Part shown: positions 13,601 to 26,300 of the stretch, piece by piece | Layout: the number at the start of each line of letters is the position of its first letter | How positions within the stretch are numbered: position 1 is the stretch's first letter | Assembly: GCA_936440205.1 (NCBI GenBank) | Contig: OW387140.1 | Location: 22,069,659 to 22,133,658 of the forward strand | DNA from: Lepidonotus clava | Taxonomy: Eukaryota > Annelida > Polychaeta > Phyllodocida > Polynoidae | Length of the DNA stretch: 64,000 nt | Direction: 5' to 3' | Made by a program: the position numbers and the translations under genes | The notes under the pieces: generated by a model | What the model was told of the DNA's origin: nothing | What the model saw: only the letters and a program-made list of their open reading frames with translations | Databases searched by the model: none

Positions 13601-14135
13601 TTAACGGCTTGCATGAAAAACACGATGGATTGGAGCATAAGGTTCAGATTAGGCTGATAGAATGAGCGACATGTTTCCAAAACCATCTGAGTTTCGTAGT
13701 TTTTGATATAGCTTTATTCATAAAAGAGCATGTCTTAATGTTAGGTCTGCAAGTGAGATTAAACGCTGAATGACGTTTTTGGTCGCAACCAAAGTGTGCA
13801 CATCTATGTCAATTGCTCCAAACTAATCCCACAAACAAACAAGCTCCAATGCGGTGTTTAAGTACTGTCTGAATCTTTTCTATTTGGTCACGTTACAAAT
13901 ATTTTTGTACCATTAACTAACAAATAGCTAGACTGCTGGAAGGTCTTACTCGTAAGAAGTTTGTTTTCGGTGCAAATTATTTTTAAAAAAAAGTCTGTCT
14001 CCTATAGGCAAGCGGCTACGTCCTGCTTGGTACACGAGATTCCTGTTGGTAGGCCAAATGGCCAAAGCCTATATTTAGGTAGTAAATGGTAGTCGTTACG
14101 AGCAGCTCAGCTGACAGCTCTTCCTTTCATTGCAG
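10657..14135. other. No gene recognised; upstream intron or flank of the MARVEL gene
   Basis: The 3' portion must be intron, because the exon at 14136 begins at a splice acceptor. GC-richer patches at 11.3-11.4 and 12.9-13.1 kb give short open frames without recognisable domains. A 23-base match to the tail of the SINE at 20.4-20.9 kb lies at about 13820-13843. Confidence 0.45.
13820..13843 (+). repeat. Tail fragment of the AAAC-ended SINE
   Basis: It repeats the terminal motif of the SINE at 20424-20921 (AACTAATCCCACAAACAAAC plus a few bases). The similarity does not extend upstream, as expected for a heavily 5'-truncated copy. Confidence 0.4.
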
Positions 14136-14330
14136 GTGTTCTCCGTAATTGGCCTTATTTGTCTAACGTCGTCAGGCGTCAACGAGACCAGCTATCTCCT
14201 ACTTCCGCTGGCCTGGCACCTGCGCACCTTCGTCTTTGTGTCCGTTTCCGGCCTCATGATGTCCTCTGTCCTCATCACCATACAAGTCACAGGCCTCATA
14301 GCCATGCTGCCCATTAACTGGGCCTTATTC
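14136..14330 (+). CDS. MARVEL gene, first exon in view
   Basis: Bounded by a TTTCATTGCAG acceptor and a GTGAGTATT donor, phase 0 at both ends. It encodes two hydrophobic helices joined by a loop with NETSY (a possible N-glycosylation site) and WHLRTF. Its last 57 bases and the donor are the first unit of the tandem array that follows. Confidence 0.8.
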
Positions 14331-17300
14331 GTGAGTATTATATTTAAAGTATCACCATACAAGTCACGGGCCTCATAGCCATGCTGCCCATTAACTGGGC
14401 CTTATTTGTGAGTATTATATTTACAGTATCACCATACAAGTCACGGGCCTCATAGCCATGCTGCCCATTAACTGGGCCTTATTCGTGAGTATTATCTTTA
14501 CAGTATCACCATACAAGTCACAGGCTTCATAGCCATGCTGCCCATTAACTGGGCTTTATTCGTGAGTATTATCTTTACAGTATCACCATACAAGTCACAG
14601 GCTTCATAGCCATGCTGCCCATTAACTGGGCCTTATTCGTGAGTATTATCTTTATAGTATCACAATACAAGTCACAGGCTTCATAGCCATGCTGCCCATT
14701 AACTGGGCCTTATTCGTGAGTATTAGATTTACAGTATCACCATACAAGTCACAGGCCTCATAGCCGTGCTGCCCATTAACTGAGCCTTATTTGTGTGTAG
14801 TATCCTTATAGTATGAGTCTTGGTACTTAAAGCCACACTGTCCATAATGTCTATGTAAAACCAATATAGATTAATAGGAGAAAATACTTCGAAGTTTTCT
14901 GTGTAATAGCTATCGATCAAGGAGCTTACCATTTTTCAAGAGTCTACCTGTATCCATTGAGGAAAATAGGTTCTCAAAGTTGGCGCCCAAGCCTTCATGC
15001 ACTGGATTGATCCCATCGTATAAACCCTTGTGCGTTACGGCCAGGTTAAATTGACATAGAACATCCCTAAGTCTGATTTGTCATAATAGTCCGTGTTTTT
15101 GAAATTATGTATTTCCCTCCCATTAGGGGGTATGGGGGACCACCCCAAGAACGTTTTTGAAAGGGAGGCACGAGGCTGGGAGAGAAGGCACAGAGTCGGG
15201 AGGAGAAGCGAAGGGCCAGGACTCACGGGGCTGGGAAGAGACACACAGGGCCAGGAGGCAACACACGGCGGTGAGGGCATCCATAGGGAAAGAAAGAGCC
15301 AGGAGGGGAAGCACAGGACCGGTACAGTAAACAAAAGGCCAGGAGGGAAGGCACAGGGCCGGAAGGGGAAGCACAGGGCCGGTACAGTTAAAAAAGAAAA
15401 AAGGCCAGGAGGGAAGGCACAGGGCTGGGAGAGAAGGCACAGGGCTGGTACAGTAAACGAAAGGCCAGGAGGGAAGGCACAGGGCCGGGAGGGGGATGCA
15501 CAGGACCGGTACAGTAAACAAAGGGCTGGGAGGGAAGGCACAGGGCCGGGAGGGGATCCACAGGGCCGGTAGAGGACACACAGGGCCAGGAGGGGATCCA
15601 TGGGGCTGGGAGGAGAAAGAAAAGGCCGGGAATGGAAAGGAAGGGCTTGGAGGAGAACGAAAGGGCCATATTTCTCTTTCTTTTTCACACCCTTTACTCC
15701 CTTTCTTCTTCCCTTTTTTGGGGGGAGGGGCCTCCCCCCCCCCCCACACCCACCCACCCAATAAAAAATCCACCACTGGGCTTCATATGCATACTGGTTC
15801 GGACTGATGTGTGATAATCGTTATTTATTCGACATCACATAATTTCTGTGCGAAACATAACCAGGTTATGAATTCTCAATTTCCTCTAAGCTTATTGTGT
15901 TTAATCAGACTAATAGACATTAAATAAATTGGTGGTTCTGCTTTGCTTTGCGGTGAACGGTCAGAAGTAACAAGTGATCGGTTGATCGGGACATTTATAA
16001 GAAAAAAACTCACCAAGTTATGGAAAAACTATGTCAACATTGATTTTTACCCTTTGTTATCTTCTGTTCACAAGTGCTGTGTCTTGAGGGTAACAAAGAA
16101 CATAATCTTGAAGGTGTTAAGAAAGACGTCGAAGTTGAATGCACGTTTTTAGTCAAAATGTATTTGGTTTTTGTTGTATTTGTTGGAGAAGAGAGAAGGG
16201 ATAAAAGATGCTGGAGCCTTTTTCCCAACTACCGGACCATTTGTCTACGTGTGCACGCTGTCCTGCAACAGTGATTTACACCCCAAGCACTTAATTAATC
16301 AATCTATACGGTGAAATGACCCTAAAAAGTGGCATAGTGTATTTGTGTGATGCCCATACCCGGTACCTTACCTCCTGACCTTCGCCTTCTGGGCGTGACG
16401 ACGCCGGAGAGCATGTTCAATACTCAAAGGACTTAGTTGTCTACCGATATTACTGTCCAGGGGGGATAGACAAATGAAAAGGGAGGCGTTTTTATATACC
16501 ATCGGCAGTCTCTCTATTGTTCAGTTCGATTTTCAAGTCGCCCCTTGTGCTATAACTCACATAGACATCAAATTGACCCTAATTAGTAACTCCGTATACG
16601 GAGAGTAGGCAAGTTAATAATTATAGTTCGCAAGACCTGCTAGAGTTATGTTCTAATCCTGTCCCCGTTCCACCCCGTTGGTCCAGGCACACAGCCGTCA
16701 GTCTCCTCAGACATGCTCTCTTTATATGGCCGAGGTCCTACGTGGGCAGAATCCACTGTAGATACCCGAGATATCGCCCTTGTAGTCCTGCCTTTTCTCT
16801 TAGGCTCGATTGATATGCGGCTCGCCTCCCGGAGGTGGGGTAGGGCCCTCCTCAGGGCGTCGCCATAATTGGGAGTGAGCGTCTCGGCAATGTAGATCAG
16901 ATCCCCGCCGGTGGCCCGACAGTCCGCGACACGAACGGGGGGAGGGCGTGGAGTGGTACTCACTCCAAAAGAAAGAGGCTGACACCAACGACGACGTCTC
17001 AACAATATTAAAACAAAATAATTGTGTTTGAAAAGGGAGGGGGCGGCAGATTATCGAAATGCTAGGGCGGGCTGTTAAACTATCAAGCTACTGCACATGT
17101 GATTTTAAGGGTATTGACAAGTATTAAAGGTTTTTAAATAAGACGTCTTTCTAAATGTATGACCGAATTTTGATCATTATACAAATTGTAGGACTTTAAG
17201 TGGTCCTAAATTTCTGTTTGAACATTACTTTTTCAAGTTAAGTTGCAAAATATTCCATTCACATTTTACATACATGCATACATTTTCCCAGGAGCCCATT

Positions 17301-20300
17301 GATGATAAATCAAGCTGTGATAACTTACAATGAATACAGACGCGTGTTGCAATTCATGAATTGGTCACCATTACCAAAAATAAGAGCACTGAAACAAAAC
17401 GAAAAGCCGTATTGGACTGTTATCCGGCCTCTACCTTTTTGATAGAGTGTACCCCCTATCCCCCACCCCTAGCTCCGTCGGACCAACAAATCCCTGTGAG
17501 TCGTTGGGCGGCGCCTTCCCTACTCGGCGAGCAGCTCGCCTTGATTAGCGGGGCCAGGTGCGGCGGGCGGGGCCACACCTATCAGGGGGGGCCGGTGTGG
17601 GCTGGAGGCCGCCGCTGACAACAGGTAATCCGACGGGATTTACCACCATCCCGCCTCCCCTCGCCACAATCCCCCGCCCTCCTGAAGGGTCTATCTGCGA
17701 CCACAGCCTGTGCCACCACACCCCCGACCCCCTTCTCCCTGCTCCCTCCTCTCCTATACAGGCCCATTGGTGTCCTTACCACCAGTGTCTTCCCATAACT
17801 ACATGAGCTCGGGGGGAGATGGCAATGAAGCAGTTTTATCTTCAGCCTAAAACACAAATAACCACACAATTTTGATACAATTATTCTACTCGAAAGGGAT
17901 TATGATAAATTTGATATAATTATCATTGAAACATGCGTTAACAGGCAGCCAGTCCAATATGCGACAATTCGGCTGACTGTATGCTAACATGGTTTCTTGG
18001 GATGGCGTTGTGAACAGTTGAGTCGTGTGGGAGGATGTTTCTGACCCTGCACACCCCCTCATCGCCTCAACATCCCAAAGCAAGGTTTTACCACATGTTG
18101 GAAACAAGCATATTCATTTTGTATGCATATATATAGAGGTGTTCCTCAATCATTCATGCGCACACATTCATGAAGCCATTATGAAAGATGTGGCTTCCCC
18201 GGGTGGCGTCCCATTCAGCTGAATGGTGCGACAGGCCGTCCTGTCCGTTGGGACAGTATTACTGTTCTCTTGAGGCATCCAACCCTTTGGTAAAGTCGGT
18301 TTCACAAACCACGTCGACCTTTGCAAAATGTGCCCCACGATACACATGAGGAAAGAGTATGAGAAGAGTATTTCTTTACAGTGAGTCTTCCTTTTTGCTA
18401 GTAGTTCGGACATGCAATATACGATAACAACAATCTCCCCAAAAGCTGTTTTTAGGCGTAGCATATTATATCAATGTGCAAATCTATGGAACTTGTTACC
18501 TGTAGATGAAAGAAACATACCCAATTACATTACATTTAAAAACAGGCAACGGCGCAAATTGGACCAGACGATTATTCCCCCCTGATTTTCTTATGTTGTG
18601 CTTACTTTATGTTGTGCTTACTTTGTGTATGTTAAGTTATGCTTGTCACCACTCATTTATTATCATCATCATTTTCTTGTATATTATGTCCTATTCTGCT
18701 GGGTTAACTATTTAACTATTACAGCATAAACATGTAAAATGTATCTTGTTGAGTTTATGTGACAAACCCGTTGACCTTTTTGCTAATTTTCTTTGATTAA
18801 ATTTTGTGTCTAGTAATCATTAATAATAAATTGTAGTATTTTGTATGTATATTCATTAATATTATATGTAAAATTTTCTTTAATTATTAATCATGTAAAT
18901 AACTATTGGTTTCTTTTTGTTTTTTCTACTTGCTTGTTAACCCTTTCACTGCCAGATATATCACAATGTAACTGATATTTACTGAAATATCACCCAAAAT
19001 ACAAAAATTAGTGCATAAATTCCCTAAAACTCAAATTTAGTTTAGATTCTTCAGATGAAAAGCTTTTTTCAATAATTTTGATATAAACGTTCCAAATGTT
19101 GGCAATGTGCCAATAAGGCAAATTTCTTGTGCAGAGCAATTGTTCGTACTATTGTAACTTGCAGGTTACCATGGTAACCGATAATTCATAAAACAACTAT
19201 GACACTCTTGATAAAAATAACATGAAAACATTATCTTTTTTGTGCAAAAGACAGTTTGTGATTATTGTAAATGAAAGAAAAGTTAGAGGAAATTGAAAAT
19301 CATGTCATTTACATAAATTTACCCATTTTTCATGATTTTGAAATTAGTATGGCTAATTCAAATGTAAATACATTGTTTAGGGTTTCTCGAATCACAATTC
19401 TAACACTTTTGGGTGACTTGATAGTCCGATGTTCAAATACTTGTATCTCCGGTTCTAATTGGAATATCTGAACAATTCTTTTAGATTCTGAAAGCATAAT
19501 TTGCATTCTTTCAATGGTGTTCCTATGGGATTTTACTATAGGGCCCCATATGAGGCCTCTGGCAGTGTAAGGGTTAAAATTATTTTTCCTGTATGAAATG
19601 ACTACGTCTATGTTTGAGTACAAAAATACTGAAATCTATGTAGATTATTTTGCTCCATTTACCGTATAACTCCATATGTTTATTTACCCACATTGTTTGG
19701 CTGGGTTGCAATGAAAAATGGCGTCTCGCCAAATTGTAATTTTCCCAGGATAAATAAAATGTTTAAAACAAAAAAAAAGTGGCGACCTGATAAAGTCTAT
19801 ATAAAATAGTATGATAATTATTTCATATCTTCTAACTAAAGGTTCCTCGATTGAATGAATAGGAATTGCCCTGATACTGAACTTGCTCTTACCAAGGTAG
19901 GGGGCCTATAAATTTTGCTCCACGAAGGTTACCCCTACCAGTGGTCCTACGTCACCATTTTAGTAAGTTTAGTACGGACTAAAAGGTCACCACCCAAAAA
20001 GAGGTTCCATGGTCATTGAAAAGGTGTCTGTAACTGGCTGTAGGCACCCCCCCACCCCCCCCCCCCCCCCCCAACACACGTGTCGTCCTGCCAACTACCC
20101 TCACTCCCCGGACGGAAGGACCACAGGCTGACCGAACTCTGGGGCCACAACACTAATTTGTCACGGGATACAAACCTCCCATATAGATCCAGTCCCACTT
20201 CCTGCTACTGATGGTAGATCTGAACTTTTTGTAGGTTAAGTAGTGTAGTAAAGTACGAGAAGAGGTTTTACTATGGAGGCTGTACTATTCGTAATGCACT

Positions 20301-23300
20301 TTTATATTTCCCTATATGTATTTTAGCCCCTCATCATTACTCCTGATAAAGTCTACAAGGACTTTGGTCACAAGCAATGCATGCTTGTCAGCATCAGCTT
20401 GACTGATCGGCACTCGTAATTATTCCCCGTGGGGATCCGGGTTGGGGGTTCCTTCGGGAGCCTCCTGGGAAGAATAGGTCCCCAGCAGCCCCTTGCTGTT
20501 CGTAGAAGGCGACAAATGGGGGGACCAGACTCAGTAGCTCTTTGGTAGAGTGCCCGCCCTGAGTCTGGGAGGTATTGGGATTTATCCCTGGCCGAGTCAC
20601 ACCAAAGACTTTAACAATGGTAGTGGTCACTGCTTGCCTGGCACTCGGTATAAAGTAAGAACCACGAAACATAACTGGTCAGCCTGGTGTCAGTATAATG
20701 TGACTGGGTGGGGTATTGTGTGGGCCTATGACATGATATCTCAGTGTGGCAGCACTATAAAGAGGGCATTGGGTCCCACTGCTACAAATAGGCACCTCAT
20801 TTCATACATTCAGTCACCGCCCCTGTGGCGTAAAACGAGTTGAAAAGCTTTACCTTGTGCAGTCTGGTAAAAGAACCCTGAAGGGTTGGCCGGACGTTAA
20901 ACTAATCCCACAAACAAACAAACTCGTAATTATGTCTAAGCTTTCACTAGACTCTCTCTTGGCCTACTTGCCCAAGCCATTCACAGTTTACCCTTAGCCC
21001 ACATCATCTTACCAGAAAGAGCGTGTAACAAATCACCTGCCAATTTCCCTTGGAATTTTCCATGTGCTCCGGCTTTACCATGTACTACACAACAATGTAA
21101 ACGTTATTCCTACCATACATGCTCTAATGTATATATATTGTAGATCTCCTTAGGTCTCGTCCTTTTTTCTTCTCCCAACATGTTTTCACGTGTTATCTTT
21201 GTCTCTGTTTACTCACATATTCCTCATTTCCTAAAACCCGGAATTACACGAATTACTCACCATAATCACCACATAGTAGACCAAGATCCCCTAGTAGTGT
21301 CTGGTAATCTGGTTTAGGACGATGATTTACACTATTGATTAATGCCCCTACTGACCCCTGCTGAGCTGGGCTGTCCAGGGGTCTGATGGGGGCGTCCACA
21401 GGAGGCCGTGCCGTTTGGACTGGGTGGGAGGTGGCTGAAGGAGGGGGGCATGGGACTGTTCTATAGGCCTAAATACTGGGCCACATTAACGTGGTTATGT
21501 GGTCAATAATATATTATTCAACTGTACACATAGGCCTTCTATAGGGATTAATAGCGTTCTCTGATATGGGAAACACTGCAGCGAAAGAACTCTGTATTTA
21601 TAAATCAATGGTTTGGGTCTCTTTGCCAGAATATAACATTTGTTAACATTGTTTACTGCACAGCAAGCACTGTAGGCGAATTTATTCATCCACCCCTGGG
21701 GTTTATATACAAGGCACACACACATAACCACAATAAAGGATCAGATTGGTTGATCCAGGCTCCTGAGATTAGGTCGCTTCTTGACACTTCCAGTCACATC
21801 TCTTGGCTGTAACCTTGTTTGTATAGAGTGGCTGGGTCTGGCCTGGCTGGCCGCCTCCAGGGGGAGCTCCGATTGCCCTGTAATTGGTCCTTCCCCAAAC
21901 ATGTTAGTGTGTGATTGGTTTTCACTCCAGGGTATGGTGTGTGCCAGGAGAAGACGCTGGGGGGTAAACCTGATGGTGGACACTTCGACAAGGGAACATC
22001 GGATGCTTGCCACACCTGACCGGAAGTCCTGAAACAAGAGACAGTTCTTGCCTAGAGATAGATGTATAGCCTACATCTCTCGAGCTGCTTCAGAAAGCGC
22101 CCTATCGTAGAGATATAATAGAGCATGGTTAAATATACAAGTGTTAAAAGATACTTAATTAATTATAATTTCCCCTTTCTTAATGGTAAATGGCAGTTCT
22201 TTTGATATCCTACGACCTCTTGGTTTGAAAAGTCCCTGACTATTTCAGGGTACCAACCACACAGGGAAAACAGGGAAAACAGGGAAAATGGCAAAAAAAA
22301 TTCCCTGACAGGGAAAACACAGGGAATTTGGAAATTTTGCCAAAACACAGGGAAAACACAGGGAATTTCATTAGGCCAGGTCCTAAAATTCCTGATTCTC
22401 AACATATTAGGGATTTAACATTTTGTTGTTGGGTTGTCCAAATTTTTTCTGCACGCAGAGGCTTTTAAATTGGAAAAATTTGCTGGATATGACACAGGGA
22501 AAAATTGCCGTGGGACAGGGAAATCTCAGGGAAAACACAGGGAATTTGAAAATGGACTTTCGGTTGGTACCCTGCTATTTGTGTTCAAACCCTATCTTAC
22601 TAAAATATACTCACGGGTCCAAAACGCCCCACGCATTCTTAAAGACAGGGAATTCAACTCCTCCGTCGACATACCATTCCTTTGCTGAATAGTGAGTGGA
22701 ATGATTCCTGGACTATTCTATTCAGCAAATGGCCTATGTCCTGTAGGGTAACGGTGCTTCGTATGCAGCTCCATTTCTTCTCTCAAACAACATAGTACAG
22801 GGGCAACCTATACACCTACTTGGGTTGCATATCTAGACTATGCATTGCCTTGTGTGTGCCTCATAATGAAAACGGATGAACAGGAATATGTTTCCACCTA
22901 AAAGTCCCACGAGGTCCAAGAACCACACAACAGTAGTTGTTTGTGAATATAAATCCCCTTGGTCAAAATGGCCACCAACAAGGCCCATGTGACCTATAAG
23001 AGGTATCCCATGACTCCGTTCGCACCCCGTTTACCGTGAGGTATTAGTCCAGGGAACTATTTTCCGCCGTGCGCAGTAATACATCGCATTAGGCAGGGGC
23101 TGGAGTTTCCATAATGGCCTATCTTAAACCCTTAGAGAGGATTTTGAGCCAATTGTTGGACTTAAATGATCCTCCATGCCCTGTTTGGGTCGCTAAATGT
23201 GTAATTGTTTCTAAAAAAAACTATTAAATGTGATTTCCCTTTCTTTTTAGGAAGGGCCTTTCTGTTAAAGGATGGTTCTATAAGAACTCAATGGGACAGG

Positions 23301-26300
23301 GGAGCGAAAGGACGTAATTTTTGGACTCGGGAGAAGAACTTAATATCTTAAGTAGTACAAGAAAAAGTATGTAAGTGATTTCCTTGATGTATATACATAT
23401 CTAAAATTGAAATTATCTTTATTTAGACCACCTTCCCTCTTCGGAAACACTTCTTACTGCAATGCACGGGAGTCTGATAGTATCAGTGCATAACACTAAG
23501 AAATACCGCATCTCTTTGTGGGAAATAAACGATGGAGATGATTCAAGTCGACATCATTATTAGCCCAATTAATTGCGTCGCACCTCTCGACGAATGGGTG
23601 ATAATGGGGGAAAGATTGACGCTGGTGGTGCGTTCAGCTGTCAGGGCGCCGTCGTTACCCGGATGACTGATGGCCGACCAATCCCCCTCCAAGACCCGGA
23701 TGCTTCATCAGGACACTTGCTTTAGGTTGTTGCCATGGTACCGAACAGTTGCCTCCACCCTGGAATGTGCATTGCTATTCGGGGCTATTCGGCTTAGATT
23801 TATACGTCACTTCTTTCTTTTCTTTTTGTCCTTCTTTGAGAGGGAGAGCAGCAAGGAGTAGCTAAGGCAACCACTTGCTTGCCATAGGTGTACATTGCGC
23901 GCTATTGGCCTAATGTTTTTAAAGGTTTTATTGCGATCGCCATCAGGGTTTCCCCTGGTTTTCAGATTATTACATTGATAAGTATGACTGCATTATGAAA
24001 AACGTGGAAAAGTGGAATTGTGGAAAAGTGGAATTGACAAGACAGTAATCAATGATATAACATCACCAAATTAAGAGTGGGAGCGTAGACACCATAAGAC
24101 ATCATAGCACATACAATGTATAATCAATATAAATTACATAAATACACAGTCATTGTATACGGGCTTAGTGTCCCGGATCACAACCAATGTCCATCAGCGA
24201 AGAAAAACATTTGAAAACAATTCAGGTATTATTTTCAGTGATGTAAGTCCTCCATGACAATATTCAATTTAACCTCAAAACAGGCCAAATACTATTATTA
24301 CATTATGATATAAGAATCTAGAAAAAAAGACTGTATTTCTTAGTTGTTGATAGGTAGGTCCTAGGTAGTTGCCAGTGACAGCACAGACCGTCAAATCACT
24401 TTGTTTTCCGGATGTAGCCCGCAACTGTTCCATGTGAACAAACCACACCTCTTCACCTAATCGTTTGTGTGCATCATTTAGAAGTTGGCTTTATATATAG
24501 GCCTAGAGATAAGAGGTGCCTAATCACAGCTCCTACAGACGATAGATATGGCCTTTGTATTGTGTGAGACCCCCTACACGTGTACCATGGCGCCGTATAG
24601 GCTAGTTGTCCCCATCCGGGAATGTGTGCTGGTATTCTGTCCAAATTAATACATGCATAATGTGAGGCTGTGAATAATAGCCACTATACGTTCTGAGGCC
24701 AGAAGGAGGGTGTACTGCAGGATTCTGTTGGCACAGTGATACAATTGACTGAACCTACAGGATTCTGTTGACACAGTGATATAATTGACTGAACCCCAGT
24801 AGAATTGGAATTCAAAAAATGTAATTTCTTATTGAGAGCAGTCCATGAACGTCTATCGGACATTTCTTACACATTTGCTTGCATTACCTGGTTATGAGAA
24901 CCTTCTCATTCGGGGATCCCTTCTCGCATCTGCCTGTCCACCAGTCTCATTCAACAATTGAGTTGAATGTTGTTTTATAATGTTGGAGATCTTTAAATGA
25001 AATACTGCTAAACCTGAGCCTGACTTCGTACACTATACAGAGATTGTGATTAGTATCAATTGCAGTATTGGTTGCTTTTGATTGAACCCAATAATCCACT
25101 CTGATGCTCTTCCTTTTTAACCATTTTCTTATACATGTAGACCATTATAAAGGCACTAAGCTAGCAATTCGCCTTTCAGTTCGAAATTCTAATGCACGTT
25201 AATCCATTGAAAAACACCGAAATAAGAAATTCCAGGTACCCCAATCTCGTGACAAGGTTCCTTTATTTTTATGTAATTGGGCCGTTGTGTTTTGTAGTCA
25301 TTTGCCGTGAATTGCGGATTGAGAAATAAACGGCATAAGTGGACGTGCAACATTAGGCTTTTTTGTCCCGTGCACCAGAGTGGCAATGTTGGTCCGGAAA
25401 ATGAAGCGTTCATAACGTTCCACCAAAGTATTATAATATATCGATAAAACGTTAATCGCCAGCAGGGTAATGAAGTGTTATGTAGAAAAGATGTTGTTTA
25501 AAAACATTTTTATTTATACCATGAAACAATGTTTTAAAATCATTGAGCAAAATTTGACGAGGTTTTATATAACAATCAGCATGGGTAAAAATAGACGGTA
25601 AGCTTACTTCAAAGTAAGAACTAATGCTTTTTTTGCAAACATAAGTTTTGACATAGGATATTTTAGAATTAAACTGCTCTTGTCGAAGAAGGAAACAATA
25701 ATTATTGTGCTTCCTTTGTAGTTTGAAAGCGTGTAGCGATCGCTCACATGAAAAGAGTACACCTGTATGTGAACACAATTACTCATACGTTTCTTTCTAT
25801 TACAGGATGTGATTACATATAGCGTGCTGTCCTTCTTGTACCTGTTCGGAACGTCGCTCGTCGCAAGTGCGATAGACTACTATCAAAAACTGGATGGTAA
25901 TGTGACGCAGTGGACGATAGAGCAACTCATAGTGTCTGTGGTAAGTAATGTTCCTGAGTAGCTCCTATTACGTACACAGTTTGTCCGATGAGTGGTACTT
26001 GTCTGACGTGAGCCGCTCAAAGCTAATGTCCGAGACAGCCATCTGGAATTATCTGATACCTGTAAGTGTCCTGAATATCCTGTCGAAACATAAAATATGC
26101 GATGTGTCATATACTCCGTCTCCGACCGCCACATCAGTCAGTGACCAATATTGCACGAAAAATGATAGGATATTCATTATATCTATGCAAACCTGTGATA
26201 CATTGATTTAATAGGGCGTTCCAAATTTGATCTTTTGAGTACATAATAAGAGTAAGAATTCTCTTAAAATGTACTTATTCTGATTTGAATGAGAGTTTGT

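Larger units (their letters stand above)
14812..16645. other. MARVEL intron sequence, mostly simple repeats
   Basis: It contains the minisatellite at 15150-15668 and the G/C tracts at 15718-15760, both listed. The long open frames on both strands over the minisatellite are low-complexity products of the repeat and not genes. The remaining sequence shows no exon or element. Confidence 0.5.

Noticed and set aside
15093-15572. 159-codon plus-strand ORF rich in Gly/Arg
   Set aside because: Also a product of the minisatellite.
15035-15776. Long Pro/Ser/Leu-rich minus-strand ORFs (up to 240 codons)
   Set aside because: They coincide with the minisatellite and are open in several frames at once because of its unit length and composition.
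15770-15790. hAT-like end (CCACCACTG) after the G/C tract
   Set aside because: No matching inverted end or 8-bp duplication was found on the other side.
16370-16421. Possible minus-strand first exon (short ATG frame ending at AGGTAAGG)
   Set aside because: Only about 50 bases, Arg-rich and with no partner exon; too weak to call.
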